DNA of 64,000 bases from contig WNNJ02000199.1 of NCBI GenBank assembly GCA_012934845.2, forward strand, positions 1 through 64,000, read 5' to 3'. Shown piece after piece: positions 1 through 9,011 of the stretch. Numbering within the stretch: position 1 is the first letter of the stretch; every line of letters begins with the position of its first letter. Both the position numbers and the translations under genes were made by a program. The notes beneath the pieces are model-generated. The model ran no database searches and was not told the origin of the DNA. It saw only the letters and a list, made by a program, of their open reading frames with translations. This DNA comes from Pomphorhynchus laevis (Eukaryota > Acanthocephala > Palaeacanthocephala > Echinorhynchida > Pomphorhynchidae).

Positions 1-99
1 TAATCATATATTAAATAAATAATATAATATATTATTAATATTATTATTTTTATAACATTATTTTTTTTTCACAAAAAATACAAACATTTATGAATACAG

Positions 100-999
100 T
101 CAAATAATAGTTATTAAGTCTTGTTCCATGCTGACTAACTGACTAATCGACGTACGAGCAGCACGTATAGACATCGAAGACATTTTTGCTAAAGCAAAAC
201 CGACTCTACTCCTTATATTTCGGATACAGGCGCTGTAATTATCGCAAGTTCTATCTGCTCGTATCTTTGCTATTTTCTTTAAAATCATCTGTGCTGTACT
301 GCCAAGGGCACCGTTGGAGGCAAGAACAATAGGATAAAATGACGATCGTTCGAACCGTGCTATTCTTTCACCATACTTCGAGTTTTTTCTAGCCTCGTGA
401 TAGTTAAAAGCATTGCTTGTCGTGCCAGATGAATAAGAAGGAGCAAGATGGCTGAAAACACAAATGTCAAATAATGACCGCTCCGTCTTATCCCCAAACA
501 GACCGTAACACGCAACATCAACTCTAGAATTACGATCAAGGGTCGTTGTGGAATTTTTGAAAACTATTCCTTCAGGCAAAGGTTGTAAAGGAGGTTCAAT
601 TGATGTTGAACTGCATACATCGGCTAGTTCTTTAGCAATAATATCTCGAACCACGTTATGTCTAATTGTTGGAATACCACCGGACTGACAAGCAACGGCA
701 TGACAAATATCAAAATTGTGTCCACACAAACATTTCATGGGTGAGTCCGGAGGTTTCCATCCATAGCGTGATGCCAGGGCATCTTGAAATTGCCTTTTGC
801 TTAAGTGGTGACCAAGTACTAGTGAAGGTTTTGCTGAAAGCCAATTAGATGCCCCTTTACAGGCTGCGAAATCGAGACAAGCGCTAATAGTCGCTGATTT
901 TGATTTAACCCTCATCAATCGAGTTTTGATAGATTCTTGCTTATATGTTCTTATTTCTCGCGCAATTTGGGCATATCTAATCTCTAAATTCAATTTCAA
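100..999 (-). pseudogene. C-terminal CCHC + restriction-like endonuclease part of element R ORF2
   Basis: The 299-codon frame carries a zinc-knuckle-like cluster (C90, C92, H100, C104) followed by an 'RH' pair near 113-114, which is how the nuclease tail of R2-type retrotransposons begins. Candidate PD-(D/E)XK residues follow: 'RVDV' at about 159-162, 'FDICVF' at about 177-182, and an E/K/Y cluster at about 202-209 ending in 'KYGERI'. In the family this nuclease nicks the target DNA to prime reverse transcription. The frame has no RT of its own and is a continuation of the RT ORF upstream on the same strand, separated by a stop and a frameshift. Nuclease assignment comes from motif spacing only. 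Confidence 0.55.
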
Positions 1000-1108
1000 C
1001 TACTAAATTCAAATTTTTTAATGATTCAATCCAATTGTCAATTTTGCCATGAACAAACTGGTCCATATATGTTTGATCTCCAATGGCAGAACCAAGAATT
1101 TCTGTACC

Positions 1109-2656
1109 TTAGTATATAATCTTAATCCCCGTACCACAGAAAGTCTTTGCTAAATTTATTTGATCTTTATGTACTAGAAGCTGGCATTTTTGTTCATTCA
1201 GATGAAATCCATATCTATGGCCAATTTCGCGGATACCATTCCAGACTCTCAATACATCAGATCGACTACCCACACAATTCGCATCGTCTGCAAACCAGCG
1301 ATGAGTAACGTTTGGTGCTATGGCTCTCAGCTTCATTATGAGTGGAAGTGATGACGCAGCAAATGCTATCATTGCCAGAGGATCACCTTGCGTGAACCCC
1401 TCCTTGGAAAACATTAAATCCTTGTCGACTGAAAGAGTTGCTGGATTACCATACACATTACGCAGCACTGTTGCTAGTGAAGGACAAACATACTCTATAT
1501 TTGCTAGAGCCAATTTACGGTTCACACAGTTAAATGCATTTCGAACATCTAGCTGCAACAAACACATGTCACTGTTTTCCATGTAAACCTGTCGAATGGA
1601 ATGTATCGCAGCCTCGACCCCGCATCTTTGTCCAGCGCACAATTGTTCGCATTTCGACACGATCTGTAAGTCTTTACTTATCAACTTTGCCAGAACTTTT
1701 CCAACTATTCTGCGTGATACCTCACCAATCCCTATCGGCCTGATGCCGGGGTCCTTGTTCAATGGAATCAAACGGCTTGCTGTAAGAGAGTCTGGGTTGA
1801 TATTAACGGTTGCCACTAGATACGAAAAATCAGCAAGACTGGAAGCTAGTCGAGAAGATGATATTCCGAAAGAACATAGCATTGTGCGCCATACTTGCGC
1901 ATTTTGAGTGCGTCGAGCTGCCTCTATAATGTCATCGCTTGATATGTATTCAAAACGTACTGGGTGGTGCTTAACCATGTTTGGTAAAGGACTATTTAGA
2001 GCTACGCCTTCACTTATGTCGGAAGCTTCAGGGTGAAGCTGTAAGAGCTTATGCCGCACACTCTGTGATTCAAAAGTATCGTCCAGCTCCATTATACCCA
2101 TTTGATTGTGAGGATTTTCAAGCAATTTTATCGCTGAGTTTGTCTTGTGATGTGTCATTAGCTGAATAAATTTCTGGACCCAACTTGATTTTCTAGATGT
2201 CCTTTGGCTTTGGCACTTTCTCTGACTTTGAAGGATTCTTGCTTCACATAAAAGCTCGAACAAGTTTTGTTCCTTCCATAATTTTAGTCTGCGTTCAATA
2301 TTTTTGCGTCTTGCACTCACTCGACGAGATTCCGTTCTTTGCAAAATTAACTGACACATCACCGTAGATGATTTAAGACTTAATTCTATCTGTGTTTGAT
2401 CATCGACGCATAAACGATAAAATGACGCTAAATTGTCGATGAACTCGAAGCTTGCATTACATTTTGGTAGCTCGAACAAATTCGGAGCCCATAAAATGAC
2501 TTCTTTGTAAACCGAGTCAATGTCAATCCCTGTGTTAGTTTGTTTATCTGTGCTACTATGTAAGAGCTCAGTAGATTTATTAGTAAATCCAATACTACAC
2601 AAGTTCAATTCCAAGATTTGGTTAATACAACCATTCACTGAATGTGATACATTCAA
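1109..2656 (-). pseudogene. Reverse transcriptase ORF of element R
   Basis: The 515-codon open frame contains RT palm motifs: 'IPLNKDPGIRPIGIGEV' (fingers), 'LLQLDVRNAFNCVNR' (motif A), 'GFTQGDPLAM' (motif B) and 'WFADDANCVG' (motif C, about residues 455-458, FADD instead of YADD). No ATG opens it; its frame begins at a TTG a few bases after the stop of the small Cys-rich ORF, so translation would need reinitiation, frameshifting or fusion. It ends at a TAA after which the same frame stays readable for about 45 codons, so the stop is probably a lesion. It would make cDNA from the element RNA at the nicked target. Confidence 0.7.
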
Positions 2657-2662
2657 TCGCTC

Positions 2663-2842
2663 TTAGGATGGAATGTTGGAGTCCAATAATAGCGGCGTTT
2701 CTTTAATGCGATTTTTGCAACTGGTAGCTAGACAGTCGATACAAGATCTTCCGGATTTCTTACAAGGACAACGTATACATTTTGCAGCTGAACCATTACA
2801 CGTACAACAGCGAGAAAAGGAAGACGGTTTACCTCGCGGCAT
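2663..2842 (-). CDS. Small Cys-rich ORF1 of element R
   Basis: This 59-codon ATG ORF starts 'MPRGKPSSFSRCCTCNGS' and contains about ten cysteines in CxC and CxxC spacing ('CIRCPCKKSGRSC', 'CLATSCKN'). It ends 6 nt before the RT frame opens on the same strand. The Cys pattern suggests a small zinc-binding nucleic-acid chaperone. A 43-codon ORF at 8632 in front of another RT element has the same core 'C-x-C-N-G-S-x-A-x-C-x-x-C', so the module belongs to the elements rather than to the host. An alternative start 25 codons upstream (2917) is possible, but the Arg/Lys-rich start at 2842 looks more natural. Function is inferred. Confidence 0.55.
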   Translation of the reverse strand: MPRGKPSSFSRCCTCNGSAAKCIRCPCKKSGRSCIDCLATSCKNRIKETPLLLDSNIPS

Positions 2843-2979
2843 TATGTTGTGTGTTGTTAATTGATTTTTGAGGTGTTGTATATATATAGAATGTATAGAA
2901 CTGCTTGTTCTATACAAGGCTCTGGAAAGATCGACTCTGGAAAGTCGATCTGGAAAGATCGACTCTGGAAATTAAAATT

Positions 2980-3093
2980 AAATCCGCCAATTAGATCAAT
3001 TATGCATCGAACAGTTAAAGTCTACTATTGATATTTTGATAGACTGGACAGAACTTTTCAATCTACTTCTTGCAGGTCATCCATTTCCGATTT
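2980..3093 (+). repeat. 114-bp direct repeat, left copy
   Basis: Identical base for base to 3499-3612. The repeated sequence is part of the LINE reverse transcriptase coding region that continues to the right of the second copy. Its right end runs into a perfect fold-back (CATTTCCGATT / AATCGGAAATG, centred near 3092). Best read as a long target-site duplication around the segment 3094-3498. Confidence 0.8.
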
Positions 3094-3498
3094 TAATCGG
3101 AAATGATTATTAATTTAATCGGAAATAATTATTAATTATTATAATTAATAATGTCGTGCTGTTCGTGCAAATTTTGTTTGTGCGCTTGCTGGTCCTTGCT
3201 TCATATTTTCGAATGTCCATATTTGCAGCATTTGAGTTTGCAAGATATCGATCGTATGAAGTAAAGTGCACGATCTATCTGAGGCCTTTTAAGAGGAACA
3301 GTGCAGAAGCATTAGGGGCATAGTATATGACGAAGAAAAGATGCAATATTTTGGTACAACGTCTAACATTAGCATCCGTTTAAATTTAATGTATTTGATT
3401 TATTGTAACTATATTTTCTTTTATATTTTGTCGAAGCCGAGAGGCGCGATGGCGATAAATTTTCTCTTCATTATTATTAATTATTATTAAAAGGTCAT
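3094..3498 (+). mobile_element. Short insertion, probably the 3' end of a truncated LINE
   Basis: This 405-bp segment lies between identical 114-bp repeats. Its right end has a GC-rich patch followed by an ATT/TAA microsatellite-like tail (ATTATTATTAATTATTATTAA), as at the 3' ends of several LINE clades. No coding frame is visible. A 5'-truncated LINE insertion with an unusually long target duplication explains the arrangement; a segmental duplication is the alternative. Confidence 0.45.
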
Positions 3499-3612
3499 AA
3501 ATCCGCCAATTAGATCAATTATGCATCGAACAGTTAAAGTCTACTATTGATATTTTGATAGACTGGACAGAACTTTTCAATCTACTTCTTGCAGGTCATC
3601 CATTTCCGATTT
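3499..3612 (+). repeat. 114-bp direct repeat, right copy
   Basis: Identical to 2980-3093. It runs directly into the RT coding sequence ('LLAGHPFPISWRDG'), so this copy is the one in its original context. Confidence 0.8.
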
Positions 3613-5016
3613 CGTGGCGCGACGGTGTAATTAAGATCCTGCATAAGGGTAAAGGTGACTATGATTCACTGGATGCGTACAGGGGGATTGCGATATTGAA
3701 TCATAGTTATAAGTTATTGACTCATATAATGTATATACTCCTTATTAAGTGTCGCGAGCATCTCTCACCTACGGAGCGGTATGGATTCCGCCCGAAAATG
3801 TCAACGTCCGATGCAATAAAGCATGTCCGTGACTAAGTCGCCAATTGTTTCGCTAATTGTAGTGTTTTTTGCTACTTTTGTTGACTTTGAGCGAGCATTT
3901 GACATAGTGAATCGTTCTTTGTTACTTGATAAACTTTCCACCAGAGTGTCCGTTAGTGGTCGCTTTTTGTATCTTATTTATTCTGTGCTTCAGCCTAATC
4001 GCCTTAAAGTATCTGATGGTATCAACACCTCTGATTTCTTTTTTGCTAATCGCGGTGTTTTACAGGAGATCCACTCAGCCCTATATTATTTTCCTTTTTT
4101 GTTATGGATTTGCCTATGCATCTTCGTCATGCATCGAGTGAAGTGTCTTGTACCCTCTATGCCGACGACATAGTAATATTAGCTAAAGATCTTTTATCCG
4201 CTCAAAGTGCGTTAGATGCTCTGTCATCCTATTGTTTATCAAATCAGTTGACGGTGAATGTAAATAAATCGGAAGCCCTTAAATTTCGGTTAGGTGGACC
4301 TTTGCGTCGATGTGACATGCTGAGAATAGGGAACGTAGATTTAGAATTCTGCAATAGTTACAATTATTTCGTCGAAATGGTCATTTACTGAACACCTACA
4401 TCGTAAATCCTCGAAGTTAGTTGTAGCAACCTCTTATGCAAAAAACTTAGGTTCTTTATCTTTCTCAGGAGCCCTCCGGTATTTTCGAAGTATGTTGCTT
4501 CCCATAGTTTCATATGCTTTGCCAGTTATCTGGTCGGATTTAAGTCCCTTCAATTTTCAGCAGTTGGACAGGTGTCAATGGAGATTCGTGAAGCGAATTG
4601 TTGGAGTCTCACCAAAATGTTCTTCATCGGTTATAGCGATACTATCATCGTTAGAACCTTGCTCTAAATACATCTGCTCAACATTTAATCTTGAATACAC
4701 TGCATTATTCACTACCAACCTGAACATGTTCTTTCAAAAGACGACATCATTGGATTCTGAATTTTATTTTACTCCGTTATTCTTACAGACTAAATGGAGA
4801 GAACCCTGTGCAAGGAAAATACCGCTGATCTGGAGAGCATCTGTCCATGGATATCACGATAATTTCTGCGCTATTAGAATTCCAGTGCATGCACGGTGCT
4901 CTTTGTGCATTTGTGTTCTTTGCAAAAACGAATGCGCATCTAACCTGCATATCTTCATTTGTCCAATTTTGAAAAATTTGTCACTATCCGATATTGACAG
5001 TAGGATAAGATTTTGA
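3555..5016 (+). pseudogene. LINE reverse transcriptase, frameshifted
   Basis: RT motifs run in order across several frames: 'SWRDGVIKILHKGKGD' (3601-3660), 'YRGIAILNHSYKLLT', 'ERYGFRP', 'VDFERAFDIVNRS' (motif A, near 3880), 'RGVLQ' then a frame change in motif B near 4065, 'CTLYADDIVILA' (motif C, near 4150), the thumb, and a C-terminal 'CSLCICVLC...HIFIC' zinc-knuckle-like end near 4900-4960. At least three frame changes show it is dead. No AP endonuclease is seen upstream, so the copy is 5'-truncated or belongs to a clade without one. It cannot encode a working protein. Confidence 0.75.
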
Positions 5017-5250
5017 AATACAACTTGTAAAATCGATAAACTTTTGTTGTATTTATGTTGTTTACCCAGTACCGAAAGGTAAAGAGGTATAATAAATTTT
5101 ATCTCATTATTATTTGTTGCAAAGGGATAATGCTCATTCAATATTTTCAATCTTTCTCTTTCAAAGATTAGTCGAAATAATTTAATAACCAAACATTTAT
5201 GTTTTTTACATCTATAACTTAACATAGTCATTTTTCTCTAATTTAATTCC

Positions 5251-5287
5251 TTGGTCTATGGAACATTGTCAATGTTCCATAGACCAA
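5251..5287. repeat. Perfect 37-bp palindrome
   Basis: Two 18-bp arms (TTGGTCTATGGAACATTG and its exact complement) flank one base at 5269. It lies at the 3' side of the LINE fragment and at the end of an unrecognised degraded frame on the other strand. Possibly a transposon end, a replication fold-back, or one arm of an assembly artefact. Confidence 0.9.
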
Positions 5288-5597
5288 TAAGTTTCTTGAA
5301 CTTTGGCTCAAAATCTCGTATGATTTTGTCTTTACGGTAGACCCTCAATAGACTTTGCTCTATGAACCTCCGAATCATCCCAGAATCATCACTTTCAGAT
5401 AATCGTAATCAAGACAATAGATCTTCAAAATGAAGGGGTCCTTTATATTGTACAGAGGATAAGAAATCATGAATTAATCCGTATCCGTTATCGTATTGTT
5501 TAAGTTTCGCTATTGCTCTCTCTTTATTATTCTCAATTCATTTATCTACATTAGGGCTGACAGTAGAGTACAAAGATATCAAGAAATCTTTAGACAT
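5265..5597 (-). pseudogene. Unrecognised degraded coding frame
   Basis: A single minus-strand frame runs from an ATG at 5597 for about 110 codons with only two interruptions, both TGA. It is charged and helical in character ('NNKERAIAKLKQYDNGYG', 'MIRRFIEQSLLRVYRKDK'). Directly before the ATG is a good 3' splice site (TGCATTTTTAG|ATG). It lies downstream of the coat-protein-like gene on the same strand. I do not recognise the protein. It could be a decayed host exon, a second fragment of the same integration, or chance. Confidence 0.3.
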
Positions 5598-5714
5598 CTA
5601 AAAATGCATTAATATGTTAGTTTAATTAAAATCAATAAAATAGAAAATATTTTATAAATTATTGAACAGAAAACATTAATAAATTGTTAACATTATAACA
5701 TATCATTTTTAAAG

Positions 5715-8221
5715 TTAATCTTCTTCCTCCAGATCATCCAGATTAGCATTCCATGGTCTTTTCCCAGACGCAACCATGACATCTGCCACAATACCAGATC
5801 TTATACCTGAGACCAAATATTGCTTTTCGTCGTTTAAAATCAATGTTCTAAATTGATCATTTAACCTATCCATTGTCCAAAAACATAATAAAATTCTATT
5901 AGCCAACCAATCATAGGTCCACAATGATCCAGGATTTATGACTCTCAACCGAACATTATAGTCTAAGTTGGGTAACACGGCATTATCAGCAGGCTGTACT
6001 AGCGACATCATTCTTGTGTTTGACCACATCCATTCGGCAGCAGGTAAATCTTGTACTTTAGCATGCTGTAAACAAGCATTTAATAGTAATGATGTATAAG
6101 GCGTACAAGGTACAGCTCCTCTAGAAATGTCATACTTACCCACTTCATCATCTCCTAGCATCGGGTAAAAGGTAGCATACATTCTCGAAGTATCACCAAG
6201 TAATACTCTGTTCAAAGTAATAGTTATGGGACTTTTCAAAAATCCCCATATACTTGGCCAATTGATAACTTGCCATAAGACAGAATATACAGAGGCAGCA
6301 AACGGTATCCGCCTCGGCCAGCCACCTTGCCATCCTTCCGCAGTTAATATTGCTCCATCAAACGACTCCAGAGAATCACACCACTGGGGCATGTTCAAAA
6401 ACTCAGGTTGAAAACCAAATCCAGTCATTTGAGTTAATAAGTCACGAACCATTCTCAAAATCAATGCATGCCGATTCACTCCATTAATTTTCGTATATAT
6501 AAAAGTCCGAAATGAATCACCATCATCACCCACGTTAGGTGCGGCATTCAACAATCCAGAATGTACATTCCAACGCAGGAAGGTAGTAGCCACTCCAACT
6601 GCTGTCAAACAGTTTAAATCAACCATTCTCTCTAAAATCTCAACGCATGTTCCTCCCGTTGCCAGAAGATACTCAGATATTGTATTATCGGTGGTTACGT
6701 TAGTTGATATATTTAGCCAATGTAACACAGGATTCTGAAACCTTGGTTGGTACCAAGAAGCGTATTTATATTCTAACAAACCATTGAGACTAGATGCATG
6801 GCCACTCACTCCATCATGCATAAATGCATAGCTCGATGCTCTCATGAAACCACCCAAAGCCGCATCATATTCGTTTCTATAAATTGCGAGTTTTCGCAAA
6901 ACCGATCTTATTGAAGTAGCTGAAAGAATAGCATCGCCGTATTGAGGTATTGCATTCTCATAAACCACTAATGTGGGTATCTTAGGAGAGTCAAGATCAT
7001 CTAGAACGCTACGATATTTAGCAGCCAAAGCATGTCGAAACACCGGCATTCCATTGCAGATGTAATGCAAAGCATCAATTTCTTCTGCAGTGTAGTGCTT
7101 AGCTAATATAACCAAAGCACCATTTTCTGTTGCCGATTTAAAAGAAGCAGTAGCGAAGGGCATATTTACGGCCGCGTCATTTAAGTTAACGCGTTCCATC
7201 GCGTCGTTAGCAATGTCGACCATTCTTGGTACTTGTCTTGCCACATCGTACCAGCACCTCTGAGCCAAAGCCAAGTAACCGATCGCGTAAAAAGAAACAA
7301 CGTCACATTTTGGTAGTGAATTCATTAGAACTGGAGCCACTATTTGGGCTAGGGCTCGACTGAAATAGCACCGCATCTGTAGATCAAACACTATTGCCCT
7401 TTGATCTAGTGATCCGTTCTTCATATACTTAGTTAATAGTATACTGCCATTTGCTGTTATTGTATATGGATGCAAAAATCTGATGGTAAACGCATTCCTA
7501 GCCAAGGTTGTCAAACGTGAGGCTATCAATAACTCGACGTGGTTATATGTTCTAGCCGCCTGCGATGCAAATGTTGCTGCAGTCCAAGTATTTAAACTAA
7601 CGTTATAAGCAGGCGTCCAAACATGTCGGACGAAAACTGCATTCCTCTTAGCAGTAAGCTTCGAATAGTATCGTTGATCATTATCATATTTACTGACTTT
7701 GGGCGACCAGTCAAAACAGCCGCCGCCCGTGATTGATGCAAAACCCCATTTTGTAACATTAGTATTTTTGTTCTCGCCAACCGGCCCTGAACCATCGTCT
7801 ATATCGTGAGTTGTCATCTTAATACTTTCGTCAATAATATGAGTACAGCTCGATTGGCCTTGTTCCAAATCTGTTATAATATGTTCCGTGATTTGATCAT
7901 CATTTTGACCGATGTTATCAGACGTATAGAGGTCATCACTAGAGGGAAGGTCCAACATTTTACTGTTTTTCACTTCATCTAATAATTCGACCATTGTCGT
8001 TGAAATGCCAGTCTCTCCAACAATGTCTTTGCGGTCGTCTCGTCCGTCTAAAAAAAAACAAATATTAACTAATTTGTTTTAAATTGTCAACTGCCAATGC
8101 TACCGGTACTGTTTTAAATCTCAACCTATCGATATCTACCTGTTCTATAAAATTTGTCGTTTTCGAATTCGATAAGAGCGTCACCATACTCCATGCTTTT
8201 ATTCATATCATAGTTTTCCAT
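5715..8221 (-). CDS. Virus coat-protein-like gene (toti-like), spliced, uninterrupted
   Basis: The main exon (8047-5715) holds an intact frame, 759 codons from the ATG at 7994. The residue pattern (a Gly-rich 'ITGGGCFDW' early, long Ala/Leu/Asn-rich helical stretches, many Trp and Tyr, no signal peptide, membrane segment or enzyme motif, acidic end 'NLDDLEEED') resembles capsid proteins of arthropod toti-like/artivirus dsRNA viruses. This is family impression, not a database match. Upstream, an ATG exon (8221-8140) ends at a GT donor, and a 92-nt intron ends in a strong T-rich AG acceptor. The exon phases (1 nt + 2 nt) join in frame, giving about 804 codons. No polymerase gene is adjacent. 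An intact spliced frame among decayed elements suggests a young or host-maintained endogenous viral gene. A highly diverged host protein is the alternative. Confidence 0.5.
8048..8139 (-). other. Predicted 92-nt intron of the coat-protein-like gene
   Basis: On the minus strand the donor is AACAG|GTAGAT (8140/8139). The acceptor is a run of T then TAG|ACGG (8048/8047). Removing it joins a 27-codon ATG exon to the long frame without a stop. The sequence within has stops in the coding frame, so it is not simply unspliced coding DNA. Confidence 0.6.
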
Positions 8222-8420
8222 CTACAATAATATAAAATCTATCGATATTTAATAAGTCCACATAAAAAACACCCCACAGAATTGCCCCATTGGGGGAACC
8301 CTGGGGTAAGATCTACGTTTATGCATTGGTCTCCCTAATGATTTCTCATTAGAAGATCATGCCTTCCACATTTTCTCGTTTTACCGAGACTCTGACGATA
8401 TACTGCAGAGATAGACTTAC
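8222..8420 (-). other. Possible 5' leader intron of the coat-protein-like gene
   Basis: A consensus donor (ATAGAC|GTAAGT, GT at 8420) and an acceptor touching the start codon (TATTGTAG|ATG, AG at 8223-8222) could remove 199 nt and place a noncoding first exon above 8421. This rests on splice consensus only. Confidence 0.3.
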
Positions 8421-8630
8421 GTCTATGTCAGCCCGGCACGCTGGAGAAGCTCCGCCCTAGAAGCCTAAGGGTTCGTCCGTTAAATAGTTTTTAATCAATA
8501 AAAACGGTTATTACTATTAAACGGTTCGCCCGTTAAATAGTTTTGTCAGTAACTACTTACAATACAAGCAACGCTTTTTGCGCAACGATATCACATCAAT
8601 TGTGAGCTAAGTCAATAGTCTACGAAACAC
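8280..8630. other. GC-richer intergenic block between divergent genes
   Basis: This block separates the minus-strand coat-protein-like gene from the plus-strand LINE at 8632. It has short fold-backs (ATAGAC-TTAC-GTCTAT at 8411-8426; CCCCATTGGGG near 8286) and two near-identical GGTTCGTCCGTTAAATAG / GGTTCGCCCGTTAAATAG units about 55 bp apart. It may be the LINE 5' UTR, a promoter region or both. No coding frame is visible. Confidence 0.4.
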
Positions 8631-8631
8631 A

Positions 8632-8763
8632 ATGAATGAAAACGAATCCGTCGCGTGTAATCGAATTAATACTAAACGATGCTGTTGCTGTAATGGATCA
8701 AACGCTGTATGTAAAAACTGTTCTTTTGCCAGAGCAGTAGATCGTGCACAATCTGCTTTGTAG
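8632..8763 (+). CDS. Small Cys-rich ORF1 of LINE G
   Basis: A 43-codon ATG ORF with core 'CCCCNGSNAVCKNC', matching the Cys core of the small ORF at 2663-2842. It stands ahead of an RT-bearing element on the same strand. It is probably truncated relative to the other copy, because the second half of the Cys pattern is missing. Zinc or nucleic-acid binding is inferred from the pattern only. Confidence 0.45.
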   Translation: MNENESVACNRINTKRCCCCNGSNAVCKNCSFARAVDRAQSAL

Positions 8764-9011
8764 GGTCTAGACGTTCAAATCGATCGGAACAAATGTCAAC
8801 ATGCTTGAACGTCGAGAGTTCGATTGAAGGGCCATCAATAAAACAAACTGACTCTAATAGTTATAACCACCTCTCTTATAATCTCTGTTTTCAGGATACA
8901 ACATAATTTGTCACCTTTTGTAATGTACAGAAGACAATTGTTCGTTGAGAACACTAGTTCGTTCGCCGCGCTCTATATCACGGAACTTTTACTTGCAAGA
9001 TTTTCTCTGCG

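Larger units (their letters stand above)
100..2917 (-). mobile_element. LINE with restriction-like endonuclease (element R), degraded
   Basis: Read from high to low coordinates, this minus-strand unit has a small Cys-rich ORF, a reverse transcriptase ORF and a C-terminal zinc-knuckle plus nuclease ORF. No AP endonuclease precedes the RT, so the order RT then CCHC then restriction-like nuclease fits the endonuclease-at-the-end class of non-LTR elements (R2/CRE-like in architecture; I cannot place the clade). The link between RT and nuclease is broken by an in-frame TAA and a frame change, and looks shorter than expected, which suggests an internal deletion. Insertion boundaries are not clear; AT-rich sequence lies below position 100. 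Confidence 0.6.

Noticed and set aside
5265-5597. TGA read as Trp, suggesting an alternative genetic code
   Set aside because: RPB4, D2 ORF2 and the capsid-like gene all read normally with the standard code; two TGA in a decayed frame are better explained by mutation.
8465-8545. GGTTCGNCCG motifs as tRNA T-arms
   Set aside because: No acceptor, D or anticodon arm can be built around either copy.
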